Numbered from the stretch's first letter, positions 1-7,174 are shown. The stretch: 12,053 nt of DNA from an uncultured bacterium (GCA_946479205.1 CAMLFJ010000039.1:1-12053), one strand, 5' to 3'. The notes: generated from the letters alone by a model not told the origin. Numbers and translations are program-made.

Positions 1-117
1 GAGGGAACGCTCGGGTAGCCCCGACTGTAGATCCGACGCCGGCCGCACGCAACGAGGACCCAGGGGCGCCCCTCCGGAAGCGGCGGCCACCTCGACCGCC
101 ATGGTGTGGAACGGGCG
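1..117. other. Left-edge region, no gene assigned
   Basis: Two frames stay open across this edge and neither can be confirmed. On the plus strand a frame runs from base 2 to a TAG at 119-121, which would be the tail of a gene entering from the left. On the minus strand an ATG at 103-101 opens a frame that leaves the window (begins MAVEVAAASGG), 14 bases after the stop of the oxidoreductase gene but without a visible Shine-Dalgarno site. GC at third positions is about 75% in both, lower than in the clear genes here, so the stretch may be non-coding. A perfect 10-base palindrome of G and C lies at 63-72. Confidence 0.2.
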
Positions 118-990
118 CTAGAGGACGTCCTTCCTGAAGCGCTCGAGCGTTCTCACGTGCTCCTCGGGGCCGGGAAGCCCGAGGCCCATCGTGTTGACGC
201 ACAGGTGCGTGATGCCGCGCATCGCGCGCCACGCGGCCATCTCCTTCGCGCGGTCGGCCTCGGGCACACTGGCGAGGGCCACCCGGCCCTCGACCCCGAA
301 CGCGGCGGGATCGCGGCCCGCTTCGCGGACGAGGCCGTAGAGACGATCCACCGTCTGCTGGGCCGCCGGCCCCGGACGGAAGGTCTGGAGCGTGATCCAG
401 CCGTCGGCGAGGCGGGCCGCGCGGCGGAGGACGGCCTCGCGCTCGCCTCCCATCCAGACGGGAATCGGCCGCTGGACGGGCCGCGGGTTGAGCCCGCCGT
501 CGGGCACGCGGTGCCACCGGCCCTCGTAGGTCACCAGCTCCTCGGTCCAGAGACGGCGCATGACGTCGAGCTGTTCCTCGATCCGCTCGCCGCGGTTCTG
601 GAGGTTCTCACCGAGGGCCTCGAACTCGACCGGGTTCCAGCCGACTCCGATGCCGAGGCGCAGCCGTCCACCCGAGAGGACGTCGACCTCGGCGGCCTGC
701 TTGGCGACGAGCGCGGTCTGGCGCTGGGGCAGGACGAGGACGCCGGTGACCAGCTCGATGGTTCGCGTGACCGCGGCGCAGAAGCCGAAGAGGACGAGGG
801 GCTCGTGGAAGGGGTGCCGGTACGTGAACGGGCTGTCCCAGCCTCCGGGCCGGTCGGGGTTGGCGCCGACCACGCTGTCGAAGGCGAGAATGTGCGTGTA
901 GCCCATCGACTCGACGGCCTGGGCATAGTCGCGGATCATCGCGGGATCCGACCCGATCTCGGTCTGGGGGAAGACGACGCCGATCTTCAT
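118..990 (-). CDS. LLM class flavin (probably F420-dependent) oxidoreductase
   Basis: Predicted 290-residue soluble oxidoreductase of the bacterial luciferase-like TIM-barrel superfamily. These enzymes use reduced F420 or FMN to reduce or oxygenate small organic substrates; the substrate here is unknown. The N-terminus MKIGVVFPQ is the typical first strand. The family core is clear at about residues 83-118: GVLVLPQR, then AKQAAEVDVLSGGRLRLGIGVGW, followed by EFEALG and an NRGERIEEQL helix. A PIPVWMGG strand and AARLADGW follow, also typical. The pattern resembles the Rv2161c-like F420 subgroup (TIGR03619), by recall of the family. I chose the ATG at 990 because GGAGAGAG lies just upstream (1000-993). 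The in-frame ATG at 1005 would put that site inside the gene. It diverges from the TenA-like gene. Cofactor choice, F420 or FMN, cannot be read from the sequence. Confidence 0.88.
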   Translation of the reverse strand: MKIGVVFPQTEIGSDPAMIRDYAQAVESMGYTHILAFDSVVGANPDRPGGWDSPFTYRHPFHEPLVLFGFCAAVTRTIELVTGVLVLPQRQTALVAKQAAEVDVLSGGRLRLGIGVGWNPVEFEALGENLQNRGERIEEQLDVMRRLWTEELVTYEGRWHRVPDGGLNPRPVQRPIPVWMGGEREAVLRRAARLADGWITLQTFRPGPAAQQTVDRLYGLVREAGRDPAAFGVEGRVALASVPEADRAKEMAAWRAMRGITHLCVNTMGLGLPGPEEHVRTLERFRKDVL

Positions 991-992
991 GG

Positions 993-1000
993 CTCTCTCC
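993..1000 (-). promoter_or_regulatory. Ribosome binding site deciding the start of the LLM oxidoreductase
   Basis: On the minus strand GGAGAGAG ends two bases before the ATG at 990, with GGAG spaced 6 bases from it. It supports 990 over the upstream in-frame ATG at 1005. Confidence 0.6.
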
Positions 1001-1030
1001 GGCACGGCTCGAGTCGATCGGAAGCAGCGC

Positions 1031-1060
1031 GAGCTTAGTCCCGGAGAGCCGGGCGGTCAA
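1031..1060 (-). promoter_or_regulatory. Candidate sigma70 promoter for the LLM oxidoreductase
   Basis: On the minus strand TTGACC (1060-1055) is followed after 18 bases by TAAGCT (1036-1031), which keeps the most conserved TA...T positions of a -10 box. It lies about 40 bases upstream of the ATG at 990. The -35 box is good and the -10 box is weak. Confidence 0.4.
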
Positions 1061-1097
1061 TCGGGGCGGGCATGGTCTCGGCCGGCCGCCGCGGGTC

Positions 1098-1126
1098 TTG
1101 CCGACTCGCGCCGCGCAGAGTAGATT
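1098..1126 (+). promoter_or_regulatory. Candidate sigma70 promoter for the TenA-like gene
   Basis: TTGCCG (1098-1103), a 17-base spacer, then TAGATT (1121-1126). Each box matches consensus at 4 of 6 positions. The predicted transcript would start near 1133, about 40 bases before the ATG at 1172, with GAGAGGA at 1161-1167 as ribosome binding site. Confidence 0.45.
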
Positions 1127-1171
1127 CCCCGGGACCGATCAACTCGGAAGACCCTTCAACGAGAGGACGCC

Positions 1172-1894
1172 ATGACGACCGTCCGTGACGCCGCCAATGT
1201 GTCTCGCTGGTTCGAGGCCGTGAAGACGGAGCTGCTCGCGCGCAATCCGTTTCGCGAGTCGGAGTACTTCAAGCGCTTCGCGGCGGGATCCCTCACCATC
1301 CCGCAGGTGTGGGGCCACATCAGCAACCAGTACCGGCTGGTGGCGTGGTTCCCCCGGATCTTCAGCGGCATCCACGCGCGGTGCGAGGAGCTCGAGGTCC
1401 GGAAGGACTGCGCCCGCCACCTTCTCGTCGAGGACCTCGGCTACTTCCGCGGGCAGGTCGGGGGCACCCCCGATCACGTCGAGCTGTTCCGGCGGATCGG
1501 AGACGATCTCGGCTATCCGCGATCCGTCTACGACACCATCACCCCGCTGCCCGAGATGTCGGCGATCCTCGAGTTCTTCCAGCGGGTCTCGCAGTCCGTT
1601 CCCTGGAACGCGGCCCTGTGCGCGACGTCGTTCTACGAGGGGCAGGTGGGAGACATGGCGTCGGTGGTCGGGCCGGCGCTCATGACGCACTACGGCTGCC
1701 GCCCGGAGTGGGGCGGATCGAACTACATGGTCCACGCCGAGGTGGAGGCGGAGGAGTCCGGCGAGACCGAGGGCGCCGTCCTGCGCTACATCGCCACCGC
1801 CGAGGACCAGCACCTCGCCGAGGCGGCCATGCGCGAATTCCACGACCGCATGGACACCTACACGCGCGGCCTGGCCCGGGAGTACCTGCGCTGA
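1172..1894 (+). CDS. TenA/PqqC-like heme-oxygenase-fold protein
   Basis: A 240-residue all-helical protein of the TenA/PqqC/CADD group, usually annotated as iron-containing redox enzyme family. Relatives include thiaminase II, PqqC, and di-iron oxidases and oxygenases of the HDO class. Typical family segments are HISNQYRLVAWFPRIFSGIHARC (about 49-71), HLLVEDLG (83-90), FYEGQVGDM (154-162) and VHAEVEAEE (187-195). Comparing spacing with the CADD metal site, E87, E156, H188 and E192 look like retained ligands. The first-helix His is Gly/Gln (94-95) and the final His is Ser196, so a normal di-iron centre seems unlikely. GAGAGGA (1161-1167) supports the ATG. It diverges from an LLM oxidoreductase, so a shared small-molecule oxidation pathway is possible but unproven. 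Substrate unknown. Confidence 0.78.
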   Translation: MTTVRDAANVSRWFEAVKTELLARNPFRESEYFKRFAAGSLTIPQVWGHISNQYRLVAWFPRIFSGIHARCEELEVRKDCARHLLVEDLGYFRGQVGGTPDHVELFRRIGDDLGYPRSVYDTITPLPEMSAILEFFQRVSQSVPWNAALCATSFYEGQVGDMASVVGPALMTHYGCRPEWGGSNYMVHAEVEAEESGETEGAVLRYIATAEDQHLAEAAMREFHDRMDTYTRGLAREYLR

Positions 1895-1921
1895 TGGGGC
1901 CGCGGCGGCTCGAGCGCGGCG

Positions 1922-1943
1922 GCGGCGCTCGGTCGAGCGCCGC
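1922..1943 (+). terminator. GC-rich hairpin between the TenA-like gene and the cyclase promoter
   Basis: A perfect 10-base stem (1922-1931 with 1934-1943) around a 2-base turn begins 28 bases after the TenA-like stop and ends 4 bases before the next -35 box. There is no T run after it, so it may be a Rho-independent terminator without the usual tail, an insulating structure, or an operator for the promoter at 1948. Confidence 0.35.
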
Positions 1944-1947
1944 GAGA

Positions 1948-1976
1948 TTGACTCGAAATGACGCGAGCGCTATCCT
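1948..1976 (+). promoter_or_regulatory. Sigma70-like promoter for the cyclase-ATPase gene
   Basis: TTGACT (1948-1953), exactly 17 bases, then TATCCT (1971-1976). The boxes match consensus at 5/6 and 4/6. The predicted start is near 1983, giving a leader of only about 30 bases before the ATG at 2012. This is the best-formed promoter in the window. Confidence 0.6.
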
Positions 1977-2011
1977 CGATTCCTCATGCTGCGTAGGATC
2001 CCAGCGTTGTC

Positions 2012-5000
2012 ATGACCTGTGGGCGATGCGGCACCGAGAACGCAGCTGGGCGGCGGTTCTGTGCCTCGTGCGGTGAATCCTTCCCTCGTAGCTGTCCACG
2101 CTGTCGCTTCGTCAACGGGCCTCTCGATCATTTCTGCGGTGGTTGCGGCGCTCCGTTGGAGTCTTCGCCGCCCGGGGGCAATCCGGCGGCCTACACGCCG
2201 AGGCATCTCTCCGAACGCGTCCTGACCACCCGAAGCGCCCTGGAAGGCGAGCGGAAGTGGGTCACCGTCCTCTTCTGCGACGTGGTCGACTCCTACCGAC
2301 TGGCGGAACAGCTCGGGGCGGAAGGGATGCACGAGGTCATGGACCAGGCCCTGCGGCTGATGGCGGAGGCCGTCCACCGGTACGACGGAACCGTCAACCA
2401 GTTTCTCGGCGATGGATTGATGGCGCTGTTCGGCGCGCCCCTGGCCCTCGAGCAGCACGCGCTGAGCGGGATCTACGCGGCGCTGGGGATCCGCGACGCG
2501 CTGCGGGCCCTCAACGAGGACTCCGCGGCCCGGGGGGGCCAGCCCCTGCGGGTGCGGATGGGGCTCAACAGCGGGTTCGTGGTGGTCGGCCGCATCGGAG
2601 ACGATCTCCGGATGGACTACACCGCGGTCGGCGATACCACCCATCTCGCGGCCCGCCTCCAGGCGCTCGCGGATCCCGATGACATCCTGATCAGCGACAC
2701 CACCGCGGGGCTCGCGGAGGGCTACATCCGGGTCGATTCCCTGGGGCCGCTGGCGATCAGGGGGCGCTCGGAGTCGGTCGTGGCCCACCGGTTGACCGGG
2801 GTGCGGGGCAGCCGCAGCCGCTTCCAGGTGGCGGCCGAGCGGGGGCTCACGTCGTTCGTGGGCCGCGAGCGGGATCTCGAGCTGCTGAAGGAGCGCTTCC
2901 TGCTCGCGCAGTCGGGGCGCGGGCAGGTGGTGAACGTGGTCGGTGAGGCCGGAGTGGGGAAGTCCCGTCTCCTGCACGAGTTTCGACGCGCCCTGCGAGC
3001 CGAGCGCGTCACGTGGCTCGAGGGCCAGTGCTCCGCCTCGGGGCAGGCGGTGCCGTACCAGCCGATTCTCCACGTGTTGCGCATGGGCCTCCGGATCGAC
3101 AACGACGACAGCGCGCCGCGGATCCGGGACAAGATCCGGCTCGGCGTCCGGCGGTCCGGACTGGATCCGGACCCGGCGGTGCCCGTGCTCGAGACGCTGC
3201 TCGGGCTGGCGGTGTCCGGCGACGCGCTGCCGCGCCTGGATCCGCGCACGCGGCGCCAGCGGATCTTCGAGACGATCCAGGCCCTGACCGACGCCGGCGC
3301 GAAGCTCCGCCCGCTCGTCGTGGTCGTCGAGGACCTCCACTGGATCGACACCACGTCGGAAGAGTACCTCGATCAGCTCGTCGCCGGCCTGGCCGGGATG
3401 CCGCTGCTGCTCCTGACCACGTCCCGGCCCGGCTACGACCCGCGCTGGATCGACCGAGCCTATTCGGCCCAGGTCGGCCTCGATCTGCTCGAGCCGCTCC
3501 AGGTGAGCGCGATGGTGACGAATCTGCTGGGGGTGAGCGAGACGCCGGCGGATCTCGCGGAGGTGATCTGGGGGAAGGCGGAGGGCAACCCCCTCTTCGT
3601 CGAGGAGATCGTGCGGTCCATGCTCGAGCGGGGCGTGCTGCGGAGGGACGCGGAGCGGGTGCGCTGGGCGGGACCCGCGAACGTGGATTTCCCGGCCCGG
3701 ATCCAGGACATCGTGAGCGCCCGCTTCGATCGATTGGAGGAGCCGGTGCGGCGGACCCTCCAGGTCGGCGCGGTGTCGGGCCGGCACTTCCGGATGCGGG
3801 TGCTGTCACGGGTCGCCGAGGTCCCGGAAGAGGTCGCGGCTCACGTGGAGGCGCTCAAGCGCGCCGAGCTCGTCCACGAGACGCAGTTCTTCCCCGAGCT
3901 GGAGTACACCTTCAACCACGCCATCTTCCAGGAGGTGGCGTACCAGAGCCTGCTCGCGCCGCGCCGGAGGCAGCTCCACCGCCTCATCGGCGAGGCGCTC
4001 GAGGAGATGGCCTCGCCGGCGGTCTCCGAGCACTGCAACGAGCTCGCCTACCACTTCTCCCGGGCTGACGTCGCCGGAAAAGCGGTCAAGTACCTGATCG
4101 ACGCGGGAGACCGGGCGGCGGCCGCGTTCTCGAACCGCGAAGCGCTGGCCCTCTACCGCCGGGCCCTCGAGCTGCGCCAGGGTGAGGAGCGAACGACCGA
4201 GGCGGAGCTCCTGCACAAGCTGGGAACCGTGAGCCTCCTGGTGGGCGACGCGGCGGCGAGCCTCCGGTACGTCGAGGGGGCGCTCGAGGTCTACGAGGCC
4301 CTGGGCGACAAACGGAACGTGCTGCGCATGCACCTCGACATCTCGCGCCTGTCCACCGACGGGTACGGCGACGCGGCCCAGGAGGATCGGGCGCGGCGCC
4401 ATCTGGAAGCGGTCGCGGCCAGCGTCGAGACGGACCCGGACAGCTTGGAGAAGGGTCTGATCTATCAGCGGGCCGCGCATCTGTACCTGCATCGGGGACA
4501 GCCGTCGGCGAGCCTGGATTGGGTGCACCGGGCGGTGGACCTCTTCGCGCGCCTGAATATCCCCATGGGCACCTCACTGGGGACGATCCTCTCGTACACC
4601 GGACGCGTCGACGAGGGGGTCGCCTACAACGAGCGGAACTGGGACGCGGTGGTGGCCGCGGCGAATCCCCTGGTCATCGCGGGGCTCGGGCACGAGCTCG
4701 CGGTGACGCTCGCGCTGGCGCGCGACGTCCCGCGGGCGCGCGCGTGGGGGGAGAAGGCGTTGCCGCTGGCGATGAAGGCCAGCCCGGTGTTCGAGGGCAT
4801 GCTCAGGCGCCCGCTCGCGCTGATCTACGCGCTGTCCGGGGAGGTGGCCAAGGGCGAGGAGGCGTGCGAGGCGGTCGTGCGGATCGAGCGCGAGACCCAG
4901 CTCGGATGCATCTTCGAGGACGCGGCGAGCGTGGGAGTCTTCTACACGAGACGAGGGCAGTGGAAGCGGGCGCGGTCCCACCTCGAGACGACGCTGGCGA

Positions 5001-5557
5001 AGAACCGCGGGCGGAACGTCGCCGCCTACGGCGCCTGCCTCGTCGCCCTCGGCGAGCTGGAGGGGAAAGAAGGCGACCTGAAGTCGGCGCACGCGATGCT
5101 GAACGAAGCGCTCGAGATCTCGAGGAGCGGCGGCAACGTGCTCCTCGAGATCTGGGGGCTGACCGGGCTGGCCGAGGCGGCCCTGGGAATGGAGCGCCTG
5201 GATATCGTCGACGCGTGCGTTGGTCGCGCCCTGGCCCTGCTGGACGCCGACCGGGCGGGGAACGGACTGCCCGGCGCCCTCGGGATCGTCCGCGGACAGC
5301 TCTCCTCCGCCCGACGAGACTGGGCGGAGGCGAGGGGCCATTTCGAGCGGGCCATCGCGGTCACGCGCGCCTTCGAGCTGCGGTATGACGAGGCGCGGGC
5401 CCAGCAGGGCCTCGGCATGATGAGGCTGCGGGACGGGTCCGCCGACGGCCACGCCCAGGCGGTCGACGCCCTGAGGCGCGCCCGGGGCCTGTTCCAGCAG
5501 GTGGGCGCGGACCGTGATCTGGAAGCGGTGGGCGGCACCCTCGCCCGCCTGGGCTAG
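2012..5557 (+). CDS. Zinc-ribbon, class III cyclase, AAA ATPase, TPR fusion protein
   Basis: An 1181-residue signalling protein. Domains in order: two zinc ribbons (C3, C6, C17, C20; C28, C31, C42, C45); a class III adenylate/guanylate cyclase domain at about 80-265; an AAA/NTPase domain from about 280 to 560, with Walker A GEAGVGKS (311-318) and Walker B VVVVED (436-441) followed by LHWID; then helical TPR-like repeats from about 690 to the end (for example ALALYRRALELR, 711-722). Cyclase metal ligands D90 (LFCDVVDS) and D134 (FLGDG) are present, as is R215 (LAARL). The usual purine-selecting Lys is Gln130 and the transition-state Asn is His211. These changes recur in ATPase-fused cyclases as I recall the family, so activity and product are uncertain. 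No transmembrane segment is seen, so it is probably cytoplasmic. The ATG has only a weak AGGA 13 bases upstream; a 9-codon frame at 1986-2015 overlaps the start. A cyclic-nucleotide-binding gene follows. Confidence 0.9.
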   Translation: MTCGRCGTENAAGRRFCASCGESFPRSCPRCRFVNGPLDHFCGGCGAPLESSPPGGNPAAYTPRHLSERVLTTRSALEGERKWVTVLFCDVVDSYRLAEQLGAEGMHEVMDQALRLMAEAVHRYDGTVNQFLGDGLMALFGAPLALEQHALSGIYAALGIRDALRALNEDSAARGGQPLRVRMGLNSGFVVVGRIGDDLRMDYTAVGDTTHLAARLQALADPDDILISDTTAGLAEGYIRVDSLGPLAIRGRSESVVAHRLTGVRGSRSRFQVAAERGLTSFVGRERDLELLKERFLLAQSGRGQVVNVVGEAGVGKSRLLHEFRRALRAERVTWLEGQCSASGQAVPYQPILHVLRMGLRIDNDDSAPRIRDKIRLGVRRSGLDPDPAVPVLETLLGLAVSGDALPRLDPRTRRQRIFETIQALTDAGAKLRPLVVVVEDLHWIDTTSEEYLDQLVAGLAGMPLLLLTTSRPGYDPRWIDRAYSAQVGLDLLEPLQVSAMVTNLLGVSETPADLAEVIWGKAEGNPLFVEEIVRSMLERGVLRRDAERVRWAGPANVDFPARIQDIVSARFDRLEEPVRRTLQVGAVSGRHFRMRVLSRVAEVPEEVAAHVEALKRAELVHETQFFPELEYTFNHAIFQEVAYQSLLAPRRRQLHRLIGEALEEMASPAVSEHCNELAYHFSRADVAGKAVKYLIDAGDRAAAAFSNREALALYRRALELRQGEERTTEAELLHKLGTVSLLVGDAAASLRYVEGALEVYEALGDKRNVLRMHLDISRLSTDGYGDAAQEDRARRHLEAVAASVETDPDSLEKGLIYQRAAHLYLHRGQPSASLDWVHRAVDLFARLNIPMGTSLGTILSYTGRVDEGVAYNERNWDAVVAAANPLVIAGLGHELAVTLALARDVPRARAWGEKALPLAMKASPVFEGMLRRPLALIYALSGEVAKGEEACEAVVRIERETQLGCIFEDAASVGVFYTRRGQWKRARSHLETTLAKNRGRNVAAYGACLVALGELEGKEGDLKSAHAMLNEALEISRSGGNVLLEIWGLTGLAEAALGMERLDIVDACVGRALALLDADRAGNGLPGALGIVRGQLSSARRDWAEARGHFERAIAVTRAFELRYDEARAQQGLGMMRLRDGSADGHAQAVDALRRARGLFQQVGADRDLEAVGGTLARLG

Positions 5558-5578
5558 CAGTATGGAGCGTCCGGTTCC

Positions 5579-5587
5579 TGCTATAGT
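5579..5587 (+). promoter_or_regulatory. Extended -10 promoter for a leaderless cyclic-nucleotide-binding gene
   Basis: TGCTATAGT is an extended -10 element (TG-N-TATAGT, 5/6 to consensus). It ends 7 bases before the ATG at 5595, so transcription would begin at or beside the start codon. No ribosome binding site precedes that ATG, which agrees with a leaderless message. A 6-base inverted repeat (TAGCAG 5555-5560, CTGCTA 5578-5583) overlaps the element and could be an operator or chance. Confidence 0.45.
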
Positions 5588-5594
5588 GCCCGCC

Positions 5595-6122
5595 ATGTTC
5601 GAGCGGCCTCTGCCGCGGTGGTTGGGCTGGGCCGCGGATCCCGAGCAGCTCCGGCGCGCCCCGTTCCTCGCGCGCTCGCCGCTCTTCGCCGGCCTGCCGC
5701 GCCGACTTCTGGGCCGCCTGGCGACGCGCTTCTTCGAGAAGGTCTATCACCCGGGCGAGGTCGTCTTCGAGGAGGGCGACCCGGGGCGGGCGCTCTTCGT
5801 CGTCGTCGAGGGCGCGGTGGAGATCACCCGCGCGACCGCGCAGGGTGCCTACGTCCTGAACACGCTCGGGCCCGGCGACGCCTTCGGCGAGCTCGCCCTC
5901 ATCGACGACTACCCGCGCTCGGCCACCGCCCGGATCGTCACCATGCCCGGGCGGCTGCTCATCCTCTACAAGAGCGACTTCGACGGGCTCATGGACGGCA
6001 ACCCACGGATCGCCTTGGTGGTGATGCGCAACCTCTCCCGGCTGCTCGCGATCTACGCCCGGCGCAGCCCGGTGCTCGCCACTGAGTCGGGCCGGGGACC
6101 GGAGACGGCCGGGCCGTCGTGA
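5595..6122 (+). CDS. Stand-alone cyclic nucleotide-binding domain protein (Crp/PKA-R type)
   Basis: A 175-residue protein that is essentially one cNMP-binding beta-roll (about residues 30-155) with no helix-turn-helix and no catalytic domain. The phosphate-binding cassette is intact: GDAFGELALIDDYPRSATA (94-112). E99 is placed to bind ribose, and R108 with S109 to bind the cyclic phosphate; the spacing matches PKA regulatory subunits. HPGEVVFEEGDPG (52-64) and LFVVVEGAVEI (67-77) are the usual preceding strands. It probably binds cAMP or cGMP and passes the signal to a partner protein. I start at ATG 5595 because an extended -10 lies just upstream and the family homology begins after it; in-frame ATGs at 5562 and 5514 are less likely, and 5514 lies inside the cyclase gene. 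The cyclase-like gene is directly upstream, and the stop overlaps the next start by 4 bases, suggesting coupling to the permease. Confidence 0.87.
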   Translation: MFERPLPRWLGWAADPEQLRRAPFLARSPLFAGLPRRLLGRLATRFFEKVYHPGEVVFEEGDPGRALFVVVEGAVEITRATAQGAYVLNTLGPGDAFGELALIDDYPRSATARIVTMPGRLLILYKSDFDGLMDGNPRIALVVMRNLSRLLAIYARRSPVLATESGRGPETAGPS

Positions 6123-7174
6123 AAGCCGGTCGGCTCCTCGCCTGGGGCGGCCTCCTCGCGCTCGCCTGGCTGGCCCGAGGCCTGGCCCTGCCCGTGTTCC
6201 TCGCGGCCGCGCTGGCCTATCTCCTGAGCCCCGTGGTCGCGTGGGCGGACGCCCTCGCGATCCGTCGAAGCGTGACGGTCGGCGCGCTGTTCACCGTCAT
6301 CATCGCGGTGCTGGCCGCGGCCGGGTTCCTGCTGGGGCCCGGCATGATCTCCGAAGCGGGGGCGTTGATGGACCGGATGCCCACGCTGGCGCGGCAGATC
6401 GACGTCGGCCTCGACGCCGCGGTGCGGGAGCTGGCCGAGGCGGCGCCGGCGGTTCGGCGCCTCCTGCCCGAGGGCGGCGAGTGGGTCCAGCGATTCGTCC
6501 TCAACCGCGGCCCCGGTGAGCCGGGCGATCTCTTCGAGCACGTGGGCCACCTGTTCCTGCTGGTGATCCTCGTCCCGTTCTTCGCCTTCTTCCTGCTACG
6601 GGACATGCACCGGCTCATCGCGGTGGCCATGGACCGGCTGCCCCCGCAGCACGTGGAGACGTCGGTGGCGGTGTGGCGCGAGCTCAACGGGGTCATCGGC
6701 CGCTACATCCGCGGCCTCGTGCTGGACGGCCTCGTGGTGGGCGCGCTGGCCGCGCTGGGCCTCTGGGCGGCGCGCGTCCCGTATCCGCTCCTGCTCGGCG
6801 CGTTCGCGGGCCTGGCCAACGTGGTGCCCTTCGTGGGCCCGCTGCTCTCGGCCGCGGCCGCCGGGCTGGTGGTGGTGCTGACGCCGGGGCAGGGGCTCGC
6901 CGGCGTCGGGCGCGTGGCGCTGCTGTTCCTGGTCGTCAAGGTGCTCGACGACACGATCATCCAGCCCTTCACCATCGGACGCAGCGTTCATCTCCATCCC
7001 GCGCTCCTGCTCGGCTCGGTGGTGGTCGGCAGCCACGCCCTCGGGGTGCTCGGCATGATCATCGCGGTGCCGGTGGCCACCGTGTTGCAGGAGACGGTGC
7101 GCCTCCTCCTGGAGCACCGCCGCGTGCTGGCGCGACGCGATCTCCGCCAGCGCCAGGAGCGCCTGGTTCTCTGA
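6119..7174 (+). CDS. AI-2E/PerM-family membrane permease
   Basis: A 351-residue inner-membrane protein of the AI-2E transporter family (PerM/TqsA type). Members export or move varied solutes, and a few are Na+/H+ antiporters; the family name does not prove autoinducer-2 transport. Hydrophobic segments fall at about 5-19 and 22-42, 53-73, 143-160, 198-218, 223-254, 265-275 and 295-325. The longer soluble stretch at about 75-140 between the early and middle segments is typical. Family signatures are NVVPFVGPLL (234-243), the DDTIIQPFTIGRSVHLHP motif (277-294) and LGMIIAVPVA (311-320). Start is GTG at 6119, overlapping the stop of the cyclic-nucleotide-binding gene as GTGA, with GGAGA at 6101-6105 as a distant ribosome site. 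The overlap suggests translational coupling and possibly physical partnership with that receptor. Substrate unknown. Confidence 0.88.
   Translation: MKAGRLLAWGGLLALAWLARGLALPVFLAAALAYLLSPVVAWADALAIRRSVTVGALFTVIIAVLAAAGFLLGPGMISEAGALMDRMPTLARQIDVGLDAAVRELAEAAPAVRRLLPEGGEWVQRFVLNRGPGEPGDLFEHVGHLFLLVILVPFFAFFLLRDMHRLIAVAMDRLPPQHVETSVAVWRELNGVIGRYIRGLVLDGLVVGALAALGLWAARVPYPLLLGAFAGLANVVPFVGPLLSAAAAGLVVVLTPGQGLAGVGRVALLFLVVKVLDDTIIQPFTIGRSVHLHPALLLGSVVVGSHALGVLGMIIAVPVATVLQETVRLLLEHRRVLARRDLRQRQERLVL

Noticed and set aside
106..1038. 310-codon plus-strand open frame over the LLM oxidoreductase
   Set aside because: Antisense to a gene with an intact family core and a ribosome site; no start signal or domain of its own.
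1970..3787. 605-codon open frame antisense to the start of the cyclase gene
   Set aside because: It lies opposite a protein with clear zinc-ribbon, cyclase and Walker motifs. Its translation is rich in His, Arg, Pro and Asp without any domain, as expected for the antisense of a very GC-rich gene.
5514..5594. Upstream extension of the cyclic-nucleotide-binding gene (ATG at 5514 or 5562)
   Set aside because: The first lies inside the cyclase gene, neither has a ribosome site, and the extended -10 at 5579-5587 would sit inside the longer forms.
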